This document shows, piece after piece, positions 46,927-56,050 of a DNA stretch of 64,000 nucleotides. Under the pieces are notes generated by a model. The model was given only the letters and a program-made list of their open reading frames with translations, ran no database searches and was not told the DNA's origin. Each line of letters begins with the position of its first letter. The first letter of the stretch is position 1. Position numbers and translations under genes: made by a program. Source of the stretch: Nakamurella antarctica (lineage in GTDB: Bacteria > Actinomycetota > Actinomycetes > Mycobacteriales > Nakamurellaceae); assembly GCF_003860405.1 (NCBI RefSeq), contig NZ_CP034170.1, positions 992,001 to 1,056,000 of the forward strand. The letters run 5' to 3'.

Positions 46927-47898
46927 ATGATCGGTGAGGCCTTCACTCTCCCCACACCTGGCGCCCTGCGCTGGGCTCGGCGCACGGCTTTCACCGTCAT
47001 CCCTGTCGTGATCGGTGTCGTCCTTGCTACTTTCTTCTTACTCCGTCTAGTCCCGGGGGATCCGGCGGCGGCCATCCTGGGGGATCAGGCCAGCGACGCG
47101 TCCTTGGCGGCGCTCCGGGAGAAGATGGGCTTGAATAGCTCGATCGGTGCGCAGTTACTCGATTTTATGGGCCAGGTCTTTTTTCACGCTGACACAGGCA
47201 ATTCGTTGGTGTTCGACGTATCGAGCAGGCAACTGATTGCAGCTCGTGCAGGAATCAGCATGAGTCTCGTAGCACTGTCAGTGGTCTTCACCGCTGTGAT
47301 CGTGGTGCCGATGGCGCTGCTCGCGGCGACACACCGCGATCGCCTCCTCGACCAGCTGATCCGAATCATTCCAGCAATCGGCCTATCCATGCCTATCTTC
47401 TGGATAGGACTCCTGCTGGTCCTGGTGTTTGCGGTGCGCCTCGGGTGGCTCCCGGTCGGGGGGAGCGTCAACGGGTTTGCCTCGCTGATCCTGCCAGCAT
47501 TGGCAGTGGCGATCACGATTGCCCCCCCGCTGATTCGGTCGTTGCGCGCCCAATTGCTGGAGGTTTTTCAGGCAGATTTTGTGTCCACCCTGCGGGCTGC
47601 TGGGCTGCCCTCCCGTCGGATCCTCGTCAGGCATGTTTTGCGCAACGCCGCCCTGCCAACTCTGACATTGTTTGGGCTCAATGTCGCGTACCTGGTCGGT
47701 GGCACCCTCATTGTCGAGAAGGTGTTCGCCATCAACGGGTTGGGAGCGCTGATGTTTGAGGCCATTGGCAACAGAGACTTCCCCGTGGTGCAGGGAATAG
47801 CCCTGTTCAGTGCGGTGGTGGTTGTCGCCGTCACCCTCGTGACCGACTTCGCGGTGCACCGTCTCGATCCACGCAACAGCCGGCCGGGTGCGCAATGA
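46927..47898 (+). CDS. ABC importer permease, DppB type
   Basis: 323 residues, six predicted transmembrane helices with an N-terminal helix (VIPVVIGVVLATFFLLRLVP) followed by the PGDPAAAILGDQAS extracytoplasmic block typical of DppB. The EAA-like loop with LRAAGLPSRRILVRHVLRNA contacts the ATPase. The C-terminal IGNRDFPVVQGIALFSAVVV is a family landmark. It ends 4 bp inside the next permease. Confidence 0.93.
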   Translation: MIGEAFTLPTPGALRWARRTAFTVIPVVIGVVLATFFLLRLVPGDPAAAILGDQASDASLAALREKMGLNSSIGAQLLDFMGQVFFHADTGNSLVFDVSSRQLIAARAGISMSLVALSVVFTAVIVVPMALLAATHRDRLLDQLIRIIPAIGLSMPIFWIGLLLVLVFAVRLGWLPVGGSVNGFASLILPALAVAITIAPPLIRSLRAQLLEVFQADFVSTLRAAGLPSRRILVRHVLRNAALPTLTLFGLNVAYLVGGTLIVEKVFAINGLGALMFEAIGNRDFPVVQGIALFSAVVVVAVTLVTDFAVHRLDPRNSRPGAQ

Positions 47899-48797
47899 CG
47901 GAAAACCAGAGGTCACCACTTCCATCAGCAGCAGCCCCTGCGGGGCCTTCACAGTGGAGCGCAGCCCATCAATCAGACACGGTGATGCGCCGGATGCGCC
48001 GCACGCCCGCCTTCGTGGCCGGACTCGTGATGACGGTGACGGTGGTGCTGGCAGCAGTGTTCGCGCCGCTGCTTTCCGGTAGTAACCCTCGCCAGCAAAA
48101 CCTGAGCGGCGGCTTGCTACCACCTTTCAGTCCCGGCCACCTGCTGGGAACCGACCAGCTCGGCCGAGACATCCTCTCCCGCTTGCTGTTTGCAGCACGG
48201 ACGGACCTCGCTGTGGCCGGAATTGCAGTGATCACGCCATTTGTCGTGGGCGTCCTAGTGGGGACCCTCGCCGGATATTGCCGGGGCTGGGTCGACTGGA
48301 TTATTAGCCGAATCGTCGAAACCGTAGTCGCGTTCCCGTTCTACGTCATTGTCATAGCAGTGGTCTTCGCCGTCGGGGCGGGCGAGAGGGGTATCTACGT
48401 AGCGTTGGCGCTCGTGGGGTGGGTGACCTACGCACGAGTGCTCCGCGGTACGACCGGAGCCTTGAGAAACTCGGAATGGGTGATCGCCGCACGCGGGGGC
48501 GGACTCAGTCACCCCCGCATTGTGCTGCGACACATCTTGCCCAACACCATCACCCAAGCCGTAGTACTCCTGATGAGCGACATGATCTTCGTCATTGTCG
48601 CCGTCGTGACCCTGAGTTATTTGGGGTTGGGGATTTCGCCGCCGGTACCCGATTGGGGGACGATGATTAATGACGGGCAGGCTTTCGTCGCGACCAAGTG
48701 GTGGATCTGTGCGATCCCCGGTGCCGCCGTGGTCTTCACGGGCATCGGCTTGTCCTTGCTGGGCGACGGAATCTCAGATGTCTGGCGGGTGAAATGA
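47895..48797 (+). CDS. ABC importer permease, DppC type
   Basis: 300 residues. An N-terminal Ser/Pro-rich cytoplasmic stretch precedes the first helix (VAGLVMTVTVVLAAVFAPLL). HLLGTDQLGRDILSRLLFAA is the hallmark DppC block, and ARGGGLSHPRIVLRHILPNT is the coupling EAA loop. It ends SLLGDGISDVWRVK, as usual. ATG overlaps the DppB stop and its own stop overlaps the next ATG. Confidence 0.93.
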   Translation: MTENQRSPLPSAAAPAGPSQWSAAHQSDTVMRRMRRTPAFVAGLVMTVTVVLAAVFAPLLSGSNPRQQNLSGGLLPPFSPGHLLGTDQLGRDILSRLLFAARTDLAVAGIAVITPFVVGVLVGTLAGYCRGWVDWIISRIVETVVAFPFYVIVIAVVFAVGAGERGIYVALALVGWVTYARVLRGTTGALRNSEWVIAARGGGLSHPRIVLRHILPNTITQAVVLLMSDMIFVIVAVVTLSYLGLGISPPVPDWGTMINDGQAFVATKWWICAIPGAAVVFTGIGLSLLGDGISDVWRVK

Positions 48798-49570
48798 AGG
48801 CCGCTTTAGCCACTGCTTCCGTAGACGTCTCGGATCTGTTCGTCTCAGCTGGCAACACAGAACTTATTGCCGGCGTCAGCTTTTCGGTTGCTGCTGGGGA
48901 GTCAGTCGCCATAGTGGGGGAGTCAGGCTCGGGCAAAAGCCTGACCCTGAAGTCGATCGCCGGCATACTTCCCGCGGGAGTGCGGATCACCAGCGGCAGC
49001 GCGGGCGTCGGCGGCCGCGCTGCTTTGATACCCCAGGAACCGCTGAGCGCCCTCGACCCACTCATGCCCGTCGGAAAGCAGATCACCGAAATCTGCCGTT
49101 ACGTCGCAGGTCTCGACAGAAAAAGAGCATCCGCACGGACTCGCGAACTCTTGGAGCAGGTGGGGCTGGGATATCTTCAGGCACGCACTGCCGCTTACCC
49201 CCACCAACTCTCCGGCGGTGAGCGACAGCGCGCACTCATCGCGATGGCCCTTGCCAGCAACCCAGATGTACTGCTGTGTGATGAGCCCACCACCGCACTC
49301 GATGTCACGGTGGCCGCCCAGGTACTTGGTCTGATTGAAAGGCTGCAACGAGATTTGGGCTTGACTATCCTCTTCGTCAGCCACGATATTGCTGTGGTCA
49401 GCCATGTGTGCAGCCGAATCTTGGTGATGCGTGCAGGTGTAGTCGTCGAGGACGCGCCCACTGGGCAGTTGGTGGACCATCCTGCGCACCCCTACACCAA
49501 GCAGTTGCTGAGCGCGGTGCTGGAAGTTCCCGAACTGGGGCCTCGCCACGAGGAGGGGACCACCCTATGA
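48794..49570 (+). CDS. ABC importer ATPase, DppD type
   Basis: 258 residues from ATG 48794 (ATGA overlap). The upstream frame is antisense-free noise inside DppC. Walker A VGESGSGKSLT, Q-loop LIPQEPLSALDP, signature QLSGGERQRALIAMALASNP, Walker B LLCDEPTTALDVTV, H-loop LFVSHDIAVV. It lacks part of the long C-terminal oligopeptide-transporter tail. It works as a heterodimer with the next gene. Confidence 0.92.
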   Translation: MKAALATASVDVSDLFVSAGNTELIAGVSFSVAAGESVAIVGESGSGKSLTLKSIAGILPAGVRITSGSAGVGGRAALIPQEPLSALDPLMPVGKQITEICRYVAGLDRKRASARTRELLEQVGLGYLQARTAAYPHQLSGGERQRALIAMALASNPDVLLCDEPTTALDVTVAAQVLGLIERLQRDLGLTILFVSHDIAVVSHVCSRILVMRAGVVVEDAPTGQLVDHPAHPYTKQLLSAVLEVPELGPRHEEGTTL

Positions 49571-50349
49571 CGAATCCGATGCTCGATATCCGCGGGCTCA
49601 CTCTCGCCTACGGCGGTGCCATCGCAGTGCGCGGCGCCACACTGAGCGTGGCGTCCGGTGAGATCCACGGAATCGTAGGGGAATCCGGGTCTGGTAAAAC
49701 GTCGCTGGCCAAAGCGGTTCTCGGGCAACTGCTTCCGGTTGCAGGGCAGGTTCGGCTTGCAGGCGTGCTGCTTCCACCGACGCACCGCTCGGTGAAGCAG
49801 CGCCGCGCGGTGCAAATGGTCTACCAAGATCCTTACTCTTCGTTAAACCCGAGAATGACGGTGGGCCAGGTTCTTTCAGAATTACTGCGAGTTCACGACA
49901 TCGTCGGGAAGAGGCAGATTACCGCTCGCAGCCGCGAACTCTTAGATCTGGTGCAGCTCCCGGCAGGTGCACTGGGTGGTTACCCCGGGCAGTTCTCGGG
50001 TGGGCAGCGTCAGCGGATAGCTATCGCGCGCGCTCTCGCGGTGCAGCCCACCGTCCTGGTGGCTGATGAGCCCACGTCCGCGCTGGACGCGTCATCCCAG
50101 GCCAGCATCTTGGCGCTGTTTGAGAACCTGCGGAAGGATCTGGGACTGACCGTGCTGCTGATCACCCATAACCTGGCGGTAGTGAACTACCTCTGTGACC
50201 GAGTGAGCGTCATGAAGAGCGGGCAGATAGTGGAAACCGCAGACGTAGGAACATTTTTCACTGATCCGCAGCACCCTTATTCCAAACAAATGTTGCTCGC
50301 AGTACCCCGGATGCGCCGCACCACTGCTTCTGCCGAAACGGAAATCTGA
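49567..50349 (+). CDS. ABC importer ATPase, DppF type
   Basis: 260 residues from ATG 49567, overlapping the DppD stop. Walker A GESGSGKTSLAKAV, Q-loop VYQDPYSSLNPRMTVGQV (the Asp-Pro-Tyr-Ser-Ser-Leu block typical of DppF), signature FSGGQRQRIAIARALAVQP, Walker B VADEPTSALDASS, H-loop LITHNLAVV. Its stop overlaps the TetR gene start. Confidence 0.92.
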   Translation: MTNPMLDIRGLTLAYGGAIAVRGATLSVASGEIHGIVGESGSGKTSLAKAVLGQLLPVAGQVRLAGVLLPPTHRSVKQRRAVQMVYQDPYSSLNPRMTVGQVLSELLRVHDIVGKRQITARSRELLDLVQLPAGALGGYPGQFSGGQRQRIAIARALAVQPTVLVADEPTSALDASSQASILALFENLRKDLGLTVLLITHNLAVVNYLCDRVSVMKSGQIVETADVGTFFTDPQHPYSKQMLLAVPRMRRTTASAETEI

Positions 50350-51008
50350 TGTCTACCGCGCCCGACCACACTGCTGCACATGCGGATACAGGCATGTCCG
50401 GCCGATCCGAGGAACTTCTTAATGGAATCCTTCGCTACATCAGACTCCATGGGGTGGAGCAATTCTCACTTGCCACGGTGGCTGATTTCCTGGGCACCAG
50501 CAGTCGAATGTTGATTTACCATCTGGGCAGTCGCGACGAAATTTTGATCAAAGCAACGTCCCTGCGTCGGATGACGACCAGTGCATTCCTTCGGGAGAGA
50601 CCAGTAACCGGTCTGGCTGAATCTGCTCGGCGAATGTGGGAGCACTACCTGAATAACTTGTGGGAGATGCAACTGTTTTTCTTCGTCTCGACGCGCGCCT
50701 TTGCCCAGCCGGTGGCCTACGCGCGTTTTGCCAGAGATTCCCGAGACGTGTGGATGGAGTACTTGACCGACGGCTGCGCCAAAGATGGAATCAACTACGA
50801 GAGTGCAGTTCCCGTAGCTGGCCTGTGCCTTGCGGGCTTGCGGGGATTGTTCTTGGACCTGCTGTTGACGGGTGATCGAGAACGTGCGGAAAGCTCATTC
50901 ATCGTGCTGGTCGAACAACTCGAAAGCGCTAGAGTGAGCCGATTCAAGAATCCAGAATATCCAGTGAATGAAAACGGATCTATCTCGACGGCGGCGCGAA
51001 GGAGCTGA
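50349..51008 (+). CDS. TetR-family regulator
   Basis: 219 residues. The N-terminal helix-turn-helix is LLNGILRYIRLHGVEQFSLA then TVADFLGTSSRMLIYHLGSR. The C-terminal part is an all-helical ligand domain with LWEMQLFFFVSTRAFAQPVA. The ATG overlaps the dppF-like stop by one base, so it is in the importer operon and most likely controls it. It ends 29 bp inside the convergent nucleoside hydrolase gene. Confidence 0.88.
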   Translation: MSTAPDHTAAHADTGMSGRSEELLNGILRYIRLHGVEQFSLATVADFLGTSSRMLIYHLGSRDEILIKATSLRRMTTSAFLRERPVTGLAESARRMWEHYLNNLWEMQLFFFVSTRAFAQPVAYARFARDSRDVWMEYLTDGCAKDGINYESAVPVAGLCLAGLRGLFLDLLLTGDRERAESSFIVLVEQLESARVSRFKNPEYPVNENGSISTAARRS

Positions 51009-51978
51009 GCCACACGTTGGCATGCCGTTCGCCGTCGACATCTAGGGCAACGTCGATATGTGCACCCACCGTCACAGTGGGATCGTCTGCCTTGTCGCCT
51101 GACCAGGCTCGGCGGTCCACTACTGTCTGGCCCCTGGTGTGCATCCCCGACGTCTCGACCCGCACAGAGTAGTTAGAAGTGGTCACACCTTCAGGATCAA
51201 TGACGGCGCATACCGCGCCAGCATCGCCGATCGTGGCATCGTCCAGGCCGAAAACCCGCATTTGGTTCTCGAGCAGTGCGCCAGCCAACTGAGCCGCAGG
51301 GTCGCCGGAGTCACGCATAGCGTGGGCGCGCTCGCGGCCGATCCGCACATCGTTGAAAACATCGAGGCCGTACATGGTGATCGGGATGCTGAGTTCGCCA
51401 GCCGCGGCGATGGCTATGGCAGCTGCTTCGGGGTCGGCGAAGACGTTGAATTCGGCAACCGCGGTAGCGTTCCCGGTCTGAGCCGAGCCACCCATAAAGA
51501 CGATTCGTGCAATTCCCGGGGCAACCTCCGGGTAGGTGCGAAGCAGGAGCGCAATGTTTGTCATCGGCGCGAGGGGGACCACTGTGATGGCGTCCCCTGT
51601 TCCGATGGCAGCCATCAGCTCGCGCCGCAAGAGATCGATGGCGTGCATTCCGACTACTCGTCGATCGGATGGCCGGGAGAATCCACCGAGGCCGTCCGGG
51701 CCGTGGACGTGCGTGGCGTGATGGGGCGGCACCAGCAACGGCCGTGTGGCGCCTCGAGCGACGGGCACATCCCCGGCTCCGGCAGCATCCAATACGTATT
51801 GGGTGTTGGCGACCACTTGATCCACATTGGTGTTGCCAGAGACGCACGTCACTGCTCGCAAGTCGAGCATGGGGTGTCGGACAGCCAGGATCAACGCCAG
51901 GGCGTCGTCAACTCCGGTATCCACATCCAGGATTACCGGGATCACGTCGGGTGAGGAGCTGTGCGGTGCGGTCGTCAT
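50980..51978 (-). CDS. Inosine-uridine-preferring-type nucleoside hydrolase
   Basis: 332 residues. The Ca2+-binding N-terminal motif is IPVILDVDTGVDDALALILA (DxDxxxDD), followed by NTNVDQVVANTQYVLDAAGA, ITVVPLAPMTNIALLLRTYP, and RIVFMGGSAQTGNATAVAEF. It cleaves the N-glycosidic bond of ribonucleosides. It faces the importer operon tail to tail, with a 29 bp overlap, so the two could be coordinated through antisense. The precise base preference cannot be read from sequence. Confidence 0.92.
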   Translation of the reverse strand: MTTAPHSSSPDVIPVILDVDTGVDDALALILAVRHPMLDLRAVTCVSGNTNVDQVVANTQYVLDAAGAGDVPVARGATRPLLVPPHHATHVHGPDGLGGFSRPSDRRVVGMHAIDLLRRELMAAIGTGDAITVVPLAPMTNIALLLRTYPEVAPGIARIVFMGGSAQTGNATAVAEFNVFADPEAAAIAIAAAGELSIPITMYGLDVFNDVRIGRERAHAMRDSGDPAAQLAGALLENQMRVFGLDDATIGDAGAVCAVIDPEGVTTSNYSVRVETSGMHTRGQTVVDRRAWSGDKADDPTVTVGAHIDVALDVDGERHANVWLSSFAPPSR

Positions 51979-52008
51979 CGGCCCACCGTAACTAATCGCC
52001 GCTAGTAG

Positions 52009-52218
52009 TTACGGCCGGGGTCCAGTGGGACGGTCGCGGTACCAGATGGCTACCAGCCCGACCAGCGGAATCAGGATGGCGATGGGGATGAGCCAGACAT
52101 AGAAAGGCGGCTGAAAGGTGAAGCACAGCAGGACGGCGACGAACAGGGACATGAGTAGGACAAAACGCACAAGAGAGATGACGGGGATGACGGCATCTTT
52201 GTTTTTCTCGTTGATCAT
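52009..52218 (-). CDS. Small membrane protein, two transmembrane helices
   Basis: 69 residues: short charged N-terminus MINEKNKDAVIP, helix VRFVLLMSLFVAVLLCFTF, loop QPPFYV, helix WLIPIAILIPLVGLVAIWY, basic tail RDRPTGPRP. I do not recognise a function. Similar small proteins are common near etf genes, but I cannot support a link. Confidence 0.6.
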   Translation of the reverse strand: MINEKNKDAVIPVISLVRFVLLMSLFVAVLLCFTFQPPFYVWLIPIAILIPLVGLVAIWYRDRPTGPRP

Positions 52219-52267
52219 CTATCAAGAGTGACACGTTCCACTGAGTGGGCGCTCGACTCAGCTCGAC

Positions 52268-52316
52268 CTAAGCGATAGCTTAGGGATAGATGGGCAGAAG
52301 CAAAGCGATCGCTTAG
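52268..52316. promoter_or_regulatory. Two palindromic operator-like boxes before etfB
   Basis: CTAAGCGATAGCTTAG at 52268-52283 and AAGCGATCGCTT (extended AAAGCGATCGCTTAG) at 52302-52316, centres 33 bp apart (about three helical turns). Both are perfect in their cores. They suggest a TetR-type repressor site upstream of etfBA. Confidence 0.6.
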
Positions 52317-52396
52317 TTTTCGTCCGAGCCCTTCGCGGGGCGCGCTTCAGGCCTGGCAGATCGTCGGCGCCGACACCTACTGAGAGGACTCACGGC

Positions 52397-53176
52397 ATGG
52401 ACATCGTGGTTCTGGTCAAGCAAGTGCCCGACACTTATTCCGAGCGAAAGCTGCGTGAGGCCGATGGCATTCTCGATCGCGACGCCGTCGACGCCATCAT
52501 CGACGAAATCGACTCACGGGGGGTGGAGACCGCCCTACAACTCACCGAAACCCACGGTGGTGAGGTCACGGTTCTCACTATGGGCCCCGACCGCGCCACC
52601 GAGGTGCTGCGCAAATCCCTTGCGATGGGCGCGCACAAAGCAGTGCACATTAACGACTCGGCCTTGGCCGGATCCGACGCCCTTGCGACCTCGAAAGTGA
52701 TTGCCGCCGCCTTGGGAACTCTCACTTTTGACCTTGTCATCGCGGGCAACGAATCCACCGACGGCAGAACCGCCTCCGTACCGGCAATGCTCGCCGAACG
52801 TCTGGGAATCCCGCAGGTCACCTTCTCCCGGTCTGTAGAAATTAACGGCACCAGCTTGAAGGCCGAACGCGTGGTCGACGGCGGGTACAGCGAAATTACC
52901 GCCACCATCCCCGCAGTCATCTCCGTGACGGAGAAGATCGCCGAGCCGCGCTACCCCAACTTCAAGGGCATCATGGCGGCGAAATCAAAGCCGGTGACCA
53001 CCCTGACACTGGCTGATCTAGGGCTTTCGGCCGACGAAGTGGGGAGTGCCAATGCGTGGTCAATCGTGATCGACGCGGCTCCCCGTCCGCCGCGCACCGC
53101 AGGTGAGAAGGTCGCTGACGAAGGCGAAGCCGGAACCAAAATTGCGGAATTCCTGGCCGCATCGCGATTGATCTGA
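52397..53176 (+). CDS. etfB: Electron transfer flavoprotein beta subunit
   Basis: 259 residues. Carries electrons from acyl-CoA and other dehydrogenases and binds AMP. N-terminal MDIVVLVKQVPDTYSERKLR and LDRDAVDAIIDEIDSRGVET are typical, followed by AMGAHKAVHINDSALAGSDA. GIPQVTFSR and VISVTEKIAEPRYPNFKGIM are conserved blocks near the partner interface. A purine-rich site GAGAGGA lies before ATG 52397. It forms an operon with etfA, 14 bp downstream. Confidence 0.95.
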   Translation: MDIVVLVKQVPDTYSERKLREADGILDRDAVDAIIDEIDSRGVETALQLTETHGGEVTVLTMGPDRATEVLRKSLAMGAHKAVHINDSALAGSDALATSKVIAAALGTLTFDLVIAGNESTDGRTASVPAMLAERLGIPQVTFSRSVEINGTSLKAERVVDGGYSEITATIPAVISVTEKIAEPRYPNFKGIMAAKSKPVTTLTLADLGLSADEVGSANAWSIVIDAAPRPPRTAGEKVADEGEAGTKIAEFLAASRLI

Positions 53177-53190
53177 GAGGCAGGACGAAC

Positions 53191-54147
53191 ATGGCTGAAG
53201 TACTAGTACTCGTAGAGCATTCTGAGGGCGCACTCCGGAAGGTCACCGGTGAATTACTGACTGCCGCCGCCCGAATTGGCAGCCCGTCAGCGGTAGTGGT
53301 GGGGATCCCCGGAACCTCTGATCCACTCGCGGCCGAACTGGCAGCGCTGGGCGCGGAAAAAATCTATGTTGCAGAGTCTGACGACGCGGCGACCTACCTG
53401 ATCACCCCGGCGGTTGCGGCGTTGGCCGCGGCGTCTGCCCTCGCCTCACCGGCGGCAATATTGCTGTCCGCGAGCGTCGACGGGCGCGAAATCGCGGGAC
53501 GTCTGGCGGTTCGCCTCGACTCCGGAATGCTTGCCGACGTCGTCGATATCGATTCCGACATCGTTGGCACCCACTCGGTTTTTGGCGGTTCCTACACCGT
53601 TCACGCGAAGGTCACTCGGGGCATCCCCGTAGTCACCATTCGCGCGAATTCGATCGATGCGGCGCCGTCCCCGGGCGCCGGTACACGGGTGCCAGTGGAG
53701 TTCTCGGTAGACCCAGCGGCTTCGGCCGTAGTTGTCGCCGTGCACGTTGAGCCAGCGGGCGACCGTCCGGAACTCGGCGGCGCAACTGTGGTCGTGTCCG
53801 GCGGGCGCGGGGTGGGCTCGGCAGAGAACTTCCCCGTGGTGGAAAACCTGGCTGATGCACTGGGCGGCGCCGTCGGCGCCTCGCGGGCGGCGGTCGATTC
53901 GGGGTACTACCCGCACCAATTCCAGGTGGGGCAAACGGGAACCACGGTGTCGCCGCAGCTTTACATTGCGCTGGGGATCTCCGGCGCAATCCAGCATCGG
54001 GCAGGTATGCAGACCGCGAAGACAATTGTTGCTGTCAATAAGGATTCGGACGCACCGATCTTCGAAATTGCCGACTATGGCGTTGTGGGCGACCTTTTCA
54101 AAGTTGCACCGCAGCTCACCGAAGCGGTCGCGGCGCACAAGGGCTGA
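53191..54147 (+). CDS. etfA: Electron transfer flavoprotein alpha subunit
   Basis: 318 residues. The FAD-binding C-terminal domain shows [40 protein letters not shown] and [20 protein letters not shown], with [20 protein letters not shown] completing the ribityl site. Partner of EtfB. The gene pair precedes the GNAT and plsC genes, the same order as Mycobacterium Rv3029c-Rv3026c (from memory). Confidence 0.96.
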   Translation: MAEVLVLVEHSEGALRKVTGELLTAAARIGSPSAVVVGIPGTSDPLAAELAALGAEKIYVAESDDAATYLITPAVAALAAASALASPAAILLSASVDGREIAGRLAVRLDSGMLADVVDIDSDIVGTHSVFGGSYTVHAKVTRGIPVVTIRANSIDAAPSPGAGTRVPVEFSVDPAASAVVVAVHVEPAGDRPELGGATVVVSGGRGVGSAENFPVVENLADALGGAVGASRAAVDSGYYPHQFQVGQTGTTVSPQLYIALGISGAIQHRAGMQTAKTIVAVNKDSDAPIFEIADYGVVGDLFKVAPQLTEAVAAHKG

Positions 54148-54272
54148 CCATCGCCAGACAGGGCCCGGCCGATTCGTTTCGGCCGGGTCTTTTCTGTCGT
54201 TCATGGAGTTTTCACTCCCTTGACGGGTGGTAGCCAACGGGCGTGCTTGTAGCTCTGTGAACGTTGTCAAGT

Positions 54273-55061
54273 GTGACCACCAGTGCGCTTCTTCCCGCAA
54301 TTACTGCTCACCAGTCGACCCCGTACCAGCTCCGGCCGGCCACGTCGTCGGCGGAAGTCCTTGCTGCCCAACGTCTGCGTTTCGTCGTCTTCGAACGTGA
54401 GGGCGGGGCATCGACACCGGGCCCGGCGCAAGTGGACGCCGACGAGTTCGATGACATTTGCGACCATCTCATCGTCTGGTTCCAACTAAGCCCAGACATG
54501 CAACCCGAGGCGGTCGCGACCTACCGGCTGCTTCCTCCGCATGCCAACGACGCGCACCCGCGCAGTAGCGGCCTGTACTCAGCCGCCGAGTTTGATCTTG
54601 CTGCCTTAGAGTCCCTGATGCCCGCCACTGTCGAAGCTGGCCGCTGCGCAGTGCATCCGGATCACCGGAACGGCACAACGATGGCGCTCCTTTGGGGTGG
54701 TATTGCCCGGTACATGTTTCTCTCCGGCTACCGCTATGTGATCGGATGCGCATCGATTTCATTGGCTGATGGCGGTGCTCAGGCCGCACATGTGTGGGAT
54801 GTGGTGCAGGCCAAGCACTTGGATCCTGAGGGAAGGCGATGCGCTCCCAGACTTCGGTGGAATGACCTTGCAGTCACGCGGCCACTGCGAGCGCGCGTAC
54901 CCGCACTGCTGAAAGGTTATTTACGTTTGGGTGCAGTGGTACTGGGTCCGCCCGCGTGTGATCCAGATTTTAATACGGCAGACCTTTTGGTGCTGCTCGA
55001 TCTAGAGCGGACCGAAAAGCGTTATCTTGGATATTTTCTCGGCATGGTCGAGGCGGGATGA
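54273..55061 (+). CDS. GNAT-type N-acyltransferase, OlsB-like
   Basis: 262 residues from GTG 54273 (TTG 54264 also possible). The pattern YQLRPATSSAEVLAAQRLRF, FEREGG, DADEFDDICDHLIVWF and VEAGRCAVHPDHRNGTTMAL belongs to the hemolysin-like/OlsB acyltransferases that attach a 3-hydroxy-acyl chain to ornithine. It overlaps the PlsC-type gene by 4 bp, an olsBA-like arrangement. Ornithine-lipid synthesis is therefore likely but not shown. Confidence 0.78.
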   Translation: MTTSALLPAITAHQSTPYQLRPATSSAEVLAAQRLRFVVFEREGGASTPGPAQVDADEFDDICDHLIVWFQLSPDMQPEAVATYRLLPPHANDAHPRSSGLYSAAEFDLAALESLMPATVEAGRCAVHPDHRNGTTMALLWGGIARYMFLSGYRYVIGCASISLADGGAQAAHVWDVVQAKHLDPEGRRCAPRLRWNDLAVTRPLRARVPALLKGYLRLGAVVLGPPACDPDFNTADLLVLLDLERTEKRYLGYFLGMVEAG

Positions 55062-56050
55062 AGACACACGCCGCTAGTTCTGCGATCTGGCCGACGCGGC
55101 GAATGTCGTGCGCCGGAAGCACTACGCATCTACCGACGTGCATTTCACGCTGTGCTGCGGGGGATTTCGTGCGCGCATCGACGCCGCGAGCACTTTTCCG
55201 GATAGTGAGAGCTGCAGTTGCGGTAGCCATTTCGATACTTTTGGTCGGAGCTCGGACCGGGTGGCGCGGCCATGGCCGACGCGCCCGCGAGTCTGCGGCG
55301 CTGCGGTCGATAGCGGCGCGCATGCTGCGCGCGTTGGGGATCAGTGTCCAATCAATCGGCGCACCGAGGAGTGGTCCTTCCCTAGTGGTAGCCAATCACC
55401 AGTCGTGGTTGGACATTCTGGTGTTGAGCGCCGCCGCTCCTATGGTTCCGGTGGCGAAATCGGAGGTCGGGAACTGGCCGGTCATCGGCTGGTTGGCTCG
55501 AAAATGCGGAACGCTGTTCGTGCGTCGCAGCTGTTGGCGCGACTTGCCGTCGGTAGTGGCACAGATGACGCTCGCAATGCGGCAGGGCCACCGAGTCCAA
55601 ATCTTCCCGGAGGCGACCACGCGCTGTGGGGGAGCAGTCGACGAGTTCTACCGATCGGCGTTCCAGGCGGCTATCGACGCGGCCGTGGTGGTGCAGCCCG
55701 TGGCGCTGCAGTACCGGCAGGGCCATCAGAGCACTACTGCTGCAGCGTTTGTCGGTGAAATGAATGTGATGGCTTCTGTGCGCCGCGTCCTCACGTGCAG
55801 GCAGCTCACAGTCACCGTCAACTGGTTACCGGCGATACCCGCGATCGCGGGTACGGGGGTGGCGGCCGTAGATCGCAGGCGGCTATGTGAGCTCGCATTT
55901 AACGCTGTCGCACGGGCGCTCAACCAGGACGTGATCTACCGGCAGCAAGCGCACCGGCCGCGGAATATCACGTCAGCCGATTCGATTACGAATCCGGGGG
56001 CAATCGCCGCGACGTCAGCAGTGTTGGCAGACGGCAGCACCTCTGCTTGA
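55058..56050 (+). CDS. PlsC/OlsA-like 1-acyl-glycerol-3-phosphate-type acyltransferase
   Basis: 330 residues. Acyltransferase motif I is VVANHQSWLDILVLS (HxxxxD) and motif III is QIFPEATTRCGG (normally FPEGT, here with Ala). A hydrophobic segment LFRIVRAAVAVAISILLVGA near residue 50 anchors it to the membrane. It would add the second acyl chain to lyso-ornithine lipid or lysophosphatidate. The last 38 residues are encoded antisense to the end of fur (115 bp overlap) and look like a C-terminal extension. Confidence 0.82.
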   Translation: MKTHAASSAIWPTRRMSCAGSTTHLPTCISRCAAGDFVRASTPRALFRIVRAAVAVAISILLVGARTGWRGHGRRARESAALRSIAARMLRALGISVQSIGAPRSGPSLVVANHQSWLDILVLSAAAPMVPVAKSEVGNWPVIGWLARKCGTLFVRRSCWRDLPSVVAQMTLAMRQGHRVQIFPEATTRCGGAVDEFYRSAFQAAIDAAVVVQPVALQYRQGHQSTTAAAFVGEMNVMASVRRVLTCRQLTVTVNWLPAIPAIAGTGVAAVDRRRLCELAFNAVARALNQDVIYRQQAHRPRNITSADSITNPGAIAATSAVLADGSTSA

